Positions 1 to 11,147 of a stretch of DNA of 64,000 bases are shown in pieces. Where the stretch lies: positions 65,449,829 to 65,513,828 of the forward strand of contig OW028573.1 of the NCBI GenBank assembly GCA_932294295.1. The letters run 5' to 3'. The number at the start of each line of letters is the position of its first letter. Position 1 is the first letter of the stretch. Origin of the DNA: Alitta virens. Taxonomy: Eukaryota > Annelida > Polychaeta > Phyllodocida > Nereididae. Position numbers and translations under genes: made by a program. The notes below the pieces were generated by a model, which saw nothing but the letters and a program-made list of their open reading frames with translations, had not been told where the DNA came from and searched no databases.

Positions 1-555
1 CAGCATGTGATCACTTCGTCAAATCGACTCAAATGTCTGCATGCAGTAAAATTGGTGAAATTCAAAACTCCACAGACGTCTGTAGACATGTAACAATTAC
101 AAACAACTGCATGCAATTGCACAAACCATGCACAAACGTAGTACTGCCAGTAAACTAATATAGGGTCACACGTTTTTAGTGAAACAAACAAAAAGTCTGC
201 AAAAAGAAAAGTGGCCTAGAAAGAGCTAAAAGGGAGCTGAGAGGAAAATACTACCAGGCCACTTAGCCTTTAAAGTAACTGCTTCCTCCTGTGTGACTTC
301 ATGGTGCCTCTTATCAATCCCCTCTTATCAATCCCTTAAAAAGTTAAAATAATCTCTTATAAATTCGTCGAATTACCCATTATCCCGTAGATTGATGGAC
401 GAACAACGCTTGATCATGAATTGAAACCAATAACATATGAAACAGAAAGTACTTTCTTTTTACCCTTGACATGGATTTTCCATCTAATTTGGCACAAGAA
501 ATGCCCCACATACTCTGTTACTCGGGGTGTTAACTCACTTTCCTAGTGGAAATAC

Positions 556-590
556 ACATATATATATATATATATATATAATATATATTG
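556..590. repeat. (TA)n microsatellite
   Basis: Alternating TA/AT run of about 35 nt, seen directly. Confidence 0.9.
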
Positions 591-1297
591 TTTGGGTCTC
601 AATATCTTCAAATATAATCGACAGGAATGTATAAGCAATGCGTTGTTATACCTCAGAATGACTTACGGACAAAATCAATTATATGCATGTGACATTGATA
701 TTGTTTATCACACCGATACATGCTTCTCAGTTTATTAATAGAAGTACATTGGTCCGGATCATCAGCTCTTATGACTCCATGCTTATACTATATAATTCCT
801 GCTATAAATTAACAGTTTGTTGACTGGTTACAGCAAAACATTTCAGGATATGGATGATATCACTTATTTGCATGGGCCCCAATAAGTGTAAAAAAATGCA
901 GAAAATTAATGAGTTGAGCACTTATTTTCTGTTTTTTTGTTCACCTATTTCTGGTCATCAAAAAATTCCAAACCATACATGAACAGTATTTTTGATATTA
1001 TCTACATAGCCTTGTATTTCTATTGAGGACAGAAGATTTGAGAGCTCTGTATGGATTTTGACTACATTTAAGTGAAAAGAGACTGAAAATCTAACCATCA
1101 TTCACAAAGATATGCCATTTTGAAATCAGCGTACAGACTTTTTCAGTTTGGGGCCCTTTATTTGATTTTACTCATATATACAAAGGCGGATCAAGGGGTG
1201 GGCGCAGGGGGTGCTTGATCGCCAAAATTAATTGCATGTTGGATCGACCACGATAGGAGAGCTAAGCCTTTTTCAGCAAGCTATCATTGCAATGCAA

Positions 1298-1316
1298 CCC
1301 CCCCCCCCCCCCCCCC
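1298..1316. repeat. Poly-C tract, 19 C
   Basis: An uninterrupted run of C, preceded by TGCAA and followed by TCA. The tract at 2168 has the same flanks, which suggests both lie in copies of one short repeat. Confidence 0.85.
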
Positions 1317-2167
1317 TCATAAAATGTTGGATCATGGAGTCTCTAGTGACTCCATGGTTGGATGAATAGCCAAGAAATCTGGTTTATCACACTCCATTGC
1401 AATGACATCAAATATCACTTAAGAAGAAAACATCAAATACATACACAGTGTACTTAGGCAAAATGTACTCTTATAAAAAAAATACTGTAATTCATATAGG
1501 AATCGCTCATATACCAGCAGTGTTTCTGCACCCTCGTGTCACTAGTCATTAAAACTAAGACGTGCTGGGAATTGTAACAATACAAACAAGTGTGAACCAC
1601 ATATCTGATTTACAGCTATTTACTCATGAAGCCTAAAAATAAAACTTATGAAGCCTAAATAGTGAAAGTGCTGCGTGTCGTCTCTTGATCACAAATGACT
1701 GTAATCATAACTTTAACTGTACATTATAACTGTGTATATCTATTATAGCTACAGTACCTTGTGTAATGTAAAATCCCATTTTTAATAGTAATACACTAGT
1801 TCCTGGATAAGATTTAACTCGATTAATTAATGGAATTAAATAAACTGTAAACATACATGTCAACAATTAAATAATGTTGATGAAGTTTGATATTCAAAAG
1901 TCCAAGTAAAATCAGCCTGGCTCCATATAATAATTGGCGACATTGCAACACAATAGAGCACTAACCTGCTATAAATCGTGTGTTTGAATTTTTTCTTCAA
2001 GCTGATTCCTGCTGTGGCCTGTAGGGTTGTCTCGATCGGACTGATCCTGGGGGCTGCTGGAGCTGCTAGGGGGGATCCAGGGGGTTCCTGGCCATGACGC
2101 TCAGATCCGTTCCTGACCTATCACAAAACAGGCGCTATGGTTACAGCACGCTACACTATCTGTGCAA

Positions 2168-2184
2168 CCCCCCCCCCCCCCCCC
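2168..2184. repeat. Poly-C tract, 17 C
   Basis: Run of C with the same TGCAA left flank and TCA right flank as the tract at 1298. It makes a spurious Pro-rich open frame. Confidence 0.85.
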
Positions 2185-3342
2185 TCAACACCAACAATAA
2201 CAGACCTAAGCCCCCCACCAGAGTCGGACCAGACCCACAGGGTAAACCAATCCCTTTAATCTTGAATTCAGATTAGCTATTGACTCATGTAACTGTTGAA
2301 TCATTTTGGCTAAATTAACGTTTGATTTCGTTCAGTACCCATAAATACCAGCTCATAGAGTCATACCACAGGTAACAAATTAAAATTGTCATTAAATTTT
2401 TATTTCTATTTTAGGAACAACACTAGGAATATATTGGATACTTTTAAATATCTGCAATTTCTCAATAATACAATGTAGGATTTAACAAGTGTTTACATTA
2501 ATATACTATAGGCGTACATGAAATGCTACATAGAATGAGGATTTCAGTCCGGAGAATCTAAAACCACAAATTACATCACAGGAATAAATTTACAAACAAC
2601 CTGTGACACGGGAACGCCCAAAATGATGGCTTATAATACAATTTGTTTCATATCCGACATAGTTTATATAGTTATGACGGACTGTTTGTAACATCCCAAA
2701 ACCAATCATATAAACACTGTAGTCTGTTGTATGTACACTGTAGTGATTTAAGTAGCAAATTGATTAAAAAATTGTGTAGCATAAAATCTGATCAGAATTT
2801 TGAGGCTATGCTATTTTAAGCATTTCTATCACTCAGAATAATATGTTAATCAGCTGCAACAGTTAATTCGTGGTCACACAAGTATACAAGGAAACAATGT
2901 CCTTGATTGGAAGTTCTTTGCGACTTCTTTTTTCGCTCCAGGAAATCAAAATATTTTCGAGGGCAAACGGACCACAGTGAGTAATGTGCTACTGAACCAC
3001 AAAATCTAGAATAGATTAATTACCTTTCATCCTTCAACATTCTACATGTACTCTAATATTGTACTGAAGACATGACATAGTCTTATCTCCCTCCATATTT
3101 TGTGGTATTTGGAGACCACCCAATATTGTTATAATCACAAAAAAAAATACAATAAATACAATATAATGCTGACCAAGCAGGTTGTTAGTCTTACAGACTC
3201 CCATAGCAAGGGCCACGAGGGGTTGACCTTACAGCTGCATGATGACCTCGTGGGACTGTACCCTCCCCTCCTCAAGGGATGTGATAAACAAGACAAGTCA
3301 AAGATACGACCTTGGCATGGAAAAGATCATCCTGGACAGACA

Positions 3343-3365
3343 CCCCCCCCCCCCCCCCCCCCCCC
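3343..3365. repeat. Poly-C tract, 23 C
   Basis: The longest homopolymer in the window. It lies in an open plus frame that reads as polyproline there. Length is likely to vary between individuals and to be error-prone in sequencing. Confidence 0.85.
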
Positions 3366-4879
3366 AGGTGGACTGCAGCGCCACATCGCGGACACACAAG
3401 ACATGACTGTACAGTCTGTACTGTTATGTCTACAAGAAGCTACAACGGACACTGAAGCTCTGCTGAGCCCAAGGCAGTCCAAGAAAAGACTCCCACGAAA
3501 AAGGAGCCCCCTCTTGTCTCTGTTATGTCTGTCCAGTTAGCACGTCTTTGTCGACAGTTTCTTAAACATGACCGTAAATGACTCAGCTGCTCAGGACACC
3601 TACACCAGATGACCCTGCCATTGGCATTGCATGACAACTACCTCCAGCTTGATCTCCATTGTAGTTGTTCTCTTCCATCTGATCACAGTCACTGAGACAG
3701 GATCGATGGATTCAATAGTATCAACACCTATAATTTCACGATTCACACAGGAATGAACTTGAGTTGACCCAAAGCATGGAGTTAAAGCAGTTACATCTAT
3801 GCCCAAAGTATGCTTGTATTTATTCTAGTACGAAAAAAAAAAATTCTTGTGGAGATATGAAACTTCCACAATTAAATACGTGATTTTAAAAATGTGGAAG
3901 AGCCATTTAAAAACCCAATAATTTATTCATTCATTCTTTTTAAGTATTGAAAAAACAAAAAACAAAGAAGAGAAAAACTAAATTTATGACATAACCAGTG
4001 GCAGTGATATATCAAGTATATATTTATTATATATATTTATGTGTGATTGAGTTATGATAAGACCATGGAGCCAAGAGTACACTTTAGACACTGTCATAAG
4101 AATATTAGGAGCTGATACAATATATTTGCAGAAAAGGGCCGGGAGACTTTAATTATTTAATTATATTGATCTAAACCCCTCCCCCCAATGAACATAATTT
4201 GCATAAATATGATAACTGTAGGCCTATATTAATTACATCTAGAGGGAGTCCGGAAATAGTAAATTACTCATTATCATTGTACACATGTTACAGGCCTACA
4301 GCTGTTATGCAATAACCACACATTAGCTGTAATTACAATGTTACACGCGCTTCATTGTAGCCTATAGGGTTGTTTATTTTACAGGTAAATATATTGCATG
4401 TACAGCATGCATGCAGCAATTCGTTCAAACGTTCATTCAATATATATAATATGGTAAGGTGAGTGTCAACTGACCTGATATTTCTCTGATAAGAATTCAA
4501 GTGTTTGCTTCTGATTTCCAGTGAGAGAGAGACAGCTCTAGTAAATCAACTAATGTAATGACACTGAATGCTGACGGTGATTTAATCGTCGATCAAACAA
4601 CGTCAAACCACCTGAATCACCATGGCATGCATGGACCGAGGCAAATGCAAGACTGAAGCAAGCTTTTACCAAACAGCCGCAATTTCTTGCCCTCCTAACT
4701 GTGGCCTGTGTGTGGGTAATTAGGATCCAAAACTCAACCAACCGTAGCGGGCTGGCACAATAAATTTGTGCTGGGGAAATCCGGATCGGTGCTGAGCTGA
4801 AGCGCTGAAGCGCAACAGCATTGATCGGCTGGTGCTGCCACCAAACAAGTGCGTTTGTTTTGGAACTCTCCTTCGTGGA

Positions 4880-4973
4880 AGTGGAGTATTGACGCCACGT
4901 GTGCTGGGTATTTACTACGGAGCTGTCAGCTGCTGTCATCTGAGTTGGAGTAACATTTTATTGTCCTCTAACC
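4880..4973 (+). promoter_or_regulatory. Probable GPATCH4 promoter/5' UTR with E-box
   Basis: Sequence just before the GPATCH4 start carries a canonical E-box, CACGTG, at 4896-4901. An in-frame TGA at 4941-4943 precedes the ATG with no other start between. CACGTG is bound by Myc/USF-type factors, which commonly act on ribosome-biogenesis genes. That link is inference here. No TATA box is evident. Confidence 0.45.
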
Positions 4974-7900
4974 ATGGATTTCGCCAAATCCCATCTAGAG
5001 AAACATGGCTGGACTGAAGGTAATACTAATAAACATAAATGCACACGATGACTTCGATTGTTCTTGTATCTCTCATCTCTGTGTAAATATCTGTGAGTTC
5101 TTTGGCTGGGCGATAATGGAGTTGAGTATTGAGAGGGACTTGTGGTGCTGTTTATATCCTACCATGGTATGTTGGCACTGCGAAAAACTTCCATGGATAG
5201 TGCATTTGGGCTATTCATCCCAACATCCCCAATGTCAACAGATTAAACTATCTACAGCTACAGCACCCAATGAGTCGGAAATACTCGAAATGGCCATCAT
5301 TCGGTTATAAATTTTGGTAAGAGGGGCATATTATTCAGTGAAGCAAAGTACTACTAAAGTCTAGTTAAGAAGATGGGGAAGTTGGCATCCCCCAACTCTC
5401 TACTCGCAGTATGGAGACAAGAGTTGCAGCGATATATAGACCCAACGATCGATAGACCCAACAGCTGTGCGCATATTCAAGCTTCTCTGTGAAAAGGCCA
5501 ACCTTCCCTGCAAACAGCCAAATCCCAACATGGCAAAAGGGCGAGGGCCTAGCTTAGAGGTAGCGCTCTGGGCTTCCAACCGCTGTGTCCCAGGTTCAAT
5601 TCCCGGTCGAACCTAAGTTGGATGGCTGTTTCATCCTTTATCTCATTGCCACGGTCGCTGCCAGTCCTAATTAGCCCAACTGGTGCAGAAATACAGGACA
5701 TAGAGCCTTAATCACCCACCCTCACCCAACATGGCAAAAATATTTATAACCCCTTCTGTTTCTCTGAAATGAATGCATCTGAGCGTCTCTATCGTCTTGA
5801 TGCATGCACAAATTGCACATAATACCAATAAGGTTATCTTACTACAATTGTGATATCTGCTCATATGTATATGAATTCAGTATCATATCTTATGCTCCAG
5901 AATTCTGACGCTACCATGAGAGCAGTCATACAGAAATCTTTATGACTGCTCTCAGGGTAACGTCAGAATTCAGACTTAGTGAGTGCCTCCTAAACCGCCT
6001 CCTATAAAGTAAATGTGTACAGTCTTCCCGAAGTTCAACTGTCCTTCACTGGACCGAATGTCAAAATGAGCCCATGTCTTTATGAAATGTCATTGTAAAA
6101 TATGTTGTCTTTGGTCGGACCAAATTTAATTTGGCCGGTCAGGTCCATCAGTCCCCCAGACTTCATGAAGACTGGCGTATGTACATGAATTGGCTGAAAT
6201 AAAATTGTCTGTCACATACTCACAGTATGGCTGGTTATCACAGCTTCACTTCATCAGGTTGTTAAATTAATACATAAAGCTTAGCCTGTTAGGGCTATGT
6301 TTTACAAAGATATATATCCTATTCAAAAGTTGAATTACCTCAAGTAATGATATGTTCACCAAATTGGCAAATGTTTTTGCTTACAGGTCGAGGTCTTGGC
6401 AGGTCAGAAGATGGTATGAAAGAAGCTATAAAAGTTAAAATGAAGTTTGATAGCTGTGGAGTGAGTATAATAAATGAGCTTATGTGTACCCACTTCTTCA
6501 GTGATAATCTTTTAACATGAGCTTATTCAATCCAGTATATTCAATGTTGTTTATTTGCATGACACACTCTGAATAACTTAAAATATCACATCAATTTAGT
6601 TGATAGTTTCTCTTTCCTCAAATGTTCTGAAGAAAAAAATCCTAATTTATAAGTTAACTTTCTCCCTTTTCTCTACATTAAATTTTTTCTGCTTTTTGCT
6701 TGTAACACACCAGACAATTTGTTGCTTTTTTTCTCAAACTTTTTTAAGTATATTGTATTTTAAAAGTCAGGTGAAACTAGTTCTTTATTGATCCAATAAG
6801 TATGCCCAAGCTTGATGTTCATTGCAACCCTTATATGGGCACCCTAAAAACTAATTTAATTATCACTAAAAATACTGACCTCTTCTCCACCATTTTTTCT
6901 GGCAGTCATGTCACTAATTGTTACATACAATGGTATGACGTCATCAAACAATGGATGATGACAATGTCAGCATCCATTGTTTGATGACAGCATACCATTA
7001 TGTCACATCACAAGCTACCAAATCTCAATTTGAATAGACTTCAAAGGACTCGGCAAAACATTAATTAGTTAGGGGTCATTTTGTATTTTGTATTTTTATG
7101 CATTATCTTTACTATAGCTCTTAAAAGTATGCGAAATTCATTCAAAAAAAAAAAATAACAATGACAACATTTTATGTCACCTTATGTTTAACTTTAAATT
7201 CACTTTATTCACTGGTAGACGTAAACTGTCATGTTCATGTGTAACTTTAGTGTAAGAATAATGGAACATCTTTGTTCTTCAGATTGGGCATAAGGTTGGC
7301 GATGAATTTTCTTTCCACTGGTGGGATCACATGTTCAACAAAGCGTTGGACAACATAGATGTTGAAAACAATAAGGTATGTTCTTTTTTGGATACATTTT
7401 GTATGGTACTTGAATATGATTATACCTAATACTAATACTGTGTGTTTTAATATATGATGTTTCATAATATGTTTATTTAAATATATTATTAAATACATTA
7501 TTTACAATAAATATGCACAAGGACTCATTGAGGAGTTCCATGAGTCCCTGACACACATTTTTAAAAAACTTATACTATGTGTGGTAGTCCTGGTAATTGT
7601 ATTTTTATATATGGTTTCCTAAATGTAATTAAAAACACTAAAGATCTTATTCTTACATCTGTAAACTCCAAATAATTTTAACAGCATGTCAGCCACCCTT
7701 GTGGTGGATGGTACAAGTGGTGCCCTCTTGTGTATATATTGGAAACTTTTTTTTCAGGATGGGGTGAAAGTGAACAAAAATGGAGATTTCTCGATCACAA
7801 GCAAAAAACCACTGAATAAGAGTTTTGCCAACAAGGAGCTGTTGTATGGCAACTTTGTCAAGGTATGAACTAGAAGTGTAATAACTGGATGAAAAAGGTT

Positions 7901-9710
7901 GGGAGTGCACCCACCCTACTACTGCATGTCACCCGTGGATTGGGTCTTTCACTTGCCCAAACTGGACTGGCATTCAAACCTTGGATGCTCAGTGGAACTG
8001 ACCAGGGCAATAACTGACCAATGCCTCAATCACTGAGTCATTCATCTACTATATAAGAAATACTTAGACTGAATTACTTGCTGCCCAGGGATTTGGATTT
8101 TTCAATTTAAGACTTTAATAATGGAGTGTTACTGTATTTAGTATATGACTCCTTTAATTACGTGTGAATCAGGAATTGTGTGTTAACTTGCAATCAATTC
8201 ATAATAATACACTAAACCTCGAAAACTTGAAAAATAACTGGCTGTGTGTGTACACCACACTTCCTCAGGCAATGTTTCTCAGTTGCGATACTGGTGCAAC
8301 TTGCATGACTGAGTTAAGCAGTTCAGCACAATGCACACCTTAAAAAATAAAATCTGACGGTTCTTGTATCTTGGCTGTACTCTATAAGATTGTAACACAG
8401 ACGCAAAATCCACATCTAGAAGCAAAAATTATGTTTATCAGTCTATTTATGAACTATAAATACCTTGACTTGGGGGGCCATTTCCAGCGAAGCTGCAGAT
8501 ATTTATTTGGAAATAGTAGTTTGGAGCATTATGGCAGTGACCCTGTAAAGGGAGACTAATACAGTTGGTAACTGTTATTGAATATAAACATAAAAGTTAT
8601 CAGGAGCTTCTTTTCATTTTTAGGCATCAACTTTGACCCAGTCCTATAAAAATGGCCTCATGAAGGAAGTGAAAAGTAGTGATGGGTCAGACAGCAGTTC
8701 CGATGAATGTGAAGCGGACGGTGGCATGTCATTCAAGTAAGTGAAAGCAAAGGGTAGTTGAAAAGCATGGAAAGAAAACATTTTAACAGGAAAACCATCT
8801 ACTCTTGTGGAATAGATTGGGAGTAAAACATGTCATTTTGAATTTGTTGTGACTATTTTTTTTTTCTGGCAGCTTAGTTACTTATTTCTTACTTGATTCA
8901 TTGTTGTGCATTCCTTTATAACAAGAGCTCTTTCTCTTTCCAGCAACCTAACAGATGATGATTTGATGAGAATATGTGGTGGTCGAACAGCACACAAGTA
9001 AGTTTTACAGCTGCTGATTGTTTGGGTACTGCACAAAAAAAAATATCTCGTGCCACTTGTTGTATAAAGTATAGTAGACAGAAATTGTTGTTAAATATTA
9101 ATAGGACATTGTGATTGTATTGTCTCTGTGTAATAAAACATGCCTGTAACTGTTTTTCAGAGCTGCGCGCCATGGCCTTAAATTGAATGGAAAATTAAAG
9201 CGCATTGAAGAGCAGGAAACTGTGCTGTCGAGGGGCAACAGTGACATTGACAGCTCATCTGCTGATGATCAGACTTCCAAGCAGAAAAAGAAAAACAAAA
9301 AAAAGAAGCACAAAAAGGAAAAAGCTGACAGTACACCTGTAGAAGTAAACAAAAGTATTGACAATGATGATTCAATTTCCAAGGAACTGACAGAATCAAA
9401 AAAGAAGAAAAAATCAAAGAAAAATAAGGCAGATAAGATTGAGAAAGAGGAATGCCAGTCAGTTAGTGAAGAAGGTGGCACTGGACAGTCAAGAAAAAGG
9501 AAAAGAGAGAAGAAAGAAAAGAATTGTGAAAGTGACACTGATGAACCAATTCCTGTTAAATGTAAAGTAGTTGCTGATGTTGACGATGCAGACTCTGATT
9601 CAACTCCCTCAGCATTAGTACATCAGAATTTTGTTGATGATTGCTCAGAACTTTCTGTGGCAAAGAAGCACAAGAAATCAAAGAAGTCAAAGAAGAGCAA
9701 AAGGACATGA
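4974..9710 (+). CDS. GPATCH4: G-patch domain-containing protein 4 (GPATCH4), 7 coding exons
   Basis: Coding exons: 4974-5019, 6387-6460, 7283-7375, 7758-7862, 8624-8736, 8944-8997, 9161-9710. All introns are GT-AG, all phases match, and the product is 344 aa. The G-patch spans about residues 2-45 (FAKSHLEKHGW, then GRGLGR, then IKVKMKFD), followed by the family-typical FHWWDHMFNKA. A second conserved block (LMRICGGRTAHKAARHG) is split by the intron between exons 6 and 7. The C-terminus from about residue 185 is disordered and extremely Lys-rich, as expected of a nucleolar protein. In vertebrates GPATCH4 is a nucleolar/Cajal-body cofactor that activates DEAH helicase DHX15 and supports 2'-O-methylation of rRNA and snRNA. 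The ATG has a good context (ACCATGG) and an in-frame stop 33 nt upstream. The human protein has about ten extra N-terminal residues. Confidence 0.95.
5524..5739 (+). mobile_element. tRNA-derived SINE with 15-bp target site duplication
   Basis: Inside GPATCH4 intron 1. The element (5539-5724, 186 bp) has a tRNA-like head with an A-box (TAGCTTAGAGG, 5550-5560) and a B-box (GGTTCAATTCC, 5593-5603), spaced as in Pol III promoters, then a non-tRNA body. It is flanked by perfect 15-bp direct repeats, CCCAACATGGCAAAA, at 5524-5538 and 5725-5739. These are typical of LINE-mediated retroposition. There is no long 3' poly-A. An intact duplication suggests a fairly recent insertion. I do not recognise the SINE family. 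Confidence 0.85.
5900..5971 (+). repeat. Long intronic hairpin (31-nt arms, 10-nt loop)
   Basis: Arms 5900-5930 and 5941-5971 are complementary at 29 of 31 positions around a 10-nt loop, in GPATCH4 intron 1. This could be a small foldback element or a precursor-miRNA-like hairpin. I recognise no known miRNA seed. Confidence 0.8.
6929..6999 (+). repeat. Long intronic hairpin (29-nt arms, 13-nt loop)
   Basis: Arms 6929-6957 and 6971-6999 are complementary at 27 of 29 positions, in GPATCH4 intron 2. The layout is nearly the same as that of the hairpin at 5900, but the sequence is unrelated. Confidence 0.8.
7930..8045 (-). mobile_element. tRNA-derived SINE head, minus strand
   Basis: In GPATCH4 intron 4. 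On the minus strand an A-box-like stretch (8023-8040, TGACTCAGTGATTGAGGC) is followed about 45 nt later by a B-box-like GGTTTGAATGCC (7969-7980). The B-box differs from consensus and no target duplication is clear, so this looks like an older copy, probably of a different SINE from the one at 5539. Confidence 0.5.
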
Positions 9711-10245
9711 CAAAATTAGAAACTAGGTTTACTGTTACTTATATATATTATGTAGTGGGTTTACTGTGACTTAAAGTTGAATGACTCACGTTTGTTACAT
9801 TTAAAAGGGTGATGTTAGTGTTCATTGTGTAACATCTGCATATTCTGCATGAGCATACAAAGAAAGTGATTTTGTCATCTGGTATTATGGCAAGAATTGT
9901 CATCCAAATCGTGAACCACATGTATGGAAACCTGTATGTGCTACTACAGGCAGCTTTAGCTGCAAATTAAATGCATTTTCGCAACATGTTGAAACATTTT
10001 TTCACAGGTTGCTGACATCATTTCGATGGGTTGACAAGAAACGTAATGTTTGAAAAATTTCTTTAGAAAGTGATTGATAGTAGGTTGATATATGATGTAG
10101 AAAGGACACATGATTCAAATTAAATTATATGCAGAATATTTTGCCTTAAGGAAGAAATTTGCACGAGTTGATGTTTAATGATTAATTTGACATGCATTTG
10201 AGCCCATTTAACTAATAAAATTTTCTGTCTTGAATGTGTGAACAT
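9711..10245 (+). other. GPATCH4 3' UTR with poly(A) signal
   Basis: Non-coding sequence after the stop, with AATAAA at 10214-10219, which would place cleavage near 10230-10245. From there to about 10860 I see no gene. Confidence 0.6.
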
Positions 10246-10859
10246 TAAACTATTCTGTTAACAAACACAAACTGGATATTTTTTAATTGCCGACAAGTCA
10301 CTAAATGATGAGACCAAGTGCTATAAGAGCTACTAGAATATTCTCATTAATGTGGATCAGTAAAAGTTAATATTGAGGTCAGTTTCAGAACTGAATTATA
10401 GCAAGTCTACATTACTACAGAGCCTGCATGATGCACTGCATGGTATTACAGAAGTATATTATGCTGTTTCGTTTGGCCTTCATCAGTGATCTGTTCAGAA
10501 CTGGCACCATGCATATAATTGCTGCTTTTCTTTCATACAATGTTTCATATGTAAATATTGGAAACAGTGAAAGTAAAACCTATATATAATTGACAATTGC
10601 AGCCCAGTAGCGGTCATTGCCTTAGATCGCGATCGTGTACGTGTGTATACATAGCCATGTGGTTGTCCACGTGCTTACAGCTGTCAATCTTTAAGCGGAT
10701 GTTTTGAATTTGCACTTCCGGTCTATTTTCTGAGCGCAATTTCTGTGTCTTTCACGGTTATTCAAACTGTTTGCTGAGGCTAGCATTGTCGTTAGCATTA
10801 ATTGACCATTGGTGCACTGGTTAGTATTTCATAGGATTATTTTATCACACGTTTTTTTG

Positions 10860-11147
10860 TTGCCAGGCCTCAACATTAATCGTGAACGAGGCGGTCACGG
10901 AAATTTCCAAATGAGGCAAGAAAGGCGGGGCTTGCTAGTCACGTGACCCGTGTAACTGGAATCGTAAACAGACTTCACTGATGTCAGATGATGGCTCGAC
11001 GTGGAAGCGACGACTACAGAAGTACTCGATGTTGGAGGAGGATGGAGTCCTTCCAACCAGATTGATTGAGTTTTGGATGGTGTGTTTACTTTCTTGAGCG
11101 TTTAATGGTGGACAAACCCAAGTGAGAACGCCACTGGAAGAGTTAAT
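10860..11147 (+). promoter_or_regulatory. Probable ATOSA promoter and 5' UTR
   Basis: This patch is locally richer in G+C and CpG. It has a GC-box-like GGCGGGGC (10924-10931) followed at 10938-10947 by the palindrome GTCACGTGAC, which equals the CLEAR consensus bound by TFEB/TFE3-type factors. The 5' UTR leads to the ATG at 11148, with an in-frame TAA at 11103-11105. The transcription start is not visible. Confidence 0.5.

Larger units (their letters stand above)
1..4880. other. Intergenic, no supported gene
   Basis: No exon with recognisable protein similarity was found on either strand. The stretch is A+T-rich and holds a TA microsatellite (556-590) and three long poly-C tracts (1298-1316, 2168-2184, 3343-3365). 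The part from about 3180 to 3800 is less A+T-rich and open in one plus frame up to 3540 and in minus frames from 3440 to 3806. I recognise no family there. It may be a decayed exon or repeat. Confidence 0.6.

Noticed and set aside
2094..2276. 60-codon Pro-rich open frame
   Set aside because: It reads through a poly-C tract and has no family resemblance or splice context.
5545..5615. A functional tRNA gene
   Set aside because: Only the A- and B-boxes are tRNA-like; no cloverleaf with matching acceptor ends forms, and the unit is flanked by a target duplication with a non-tRNA body. It is a SINE.
9178..9538. Minus-strand open frames rich in Phe/Ser
   Set aside because: They are antisense to the Lys-rich tail of GPATCH4; the Phe runs come from its AAG/AAA codons.
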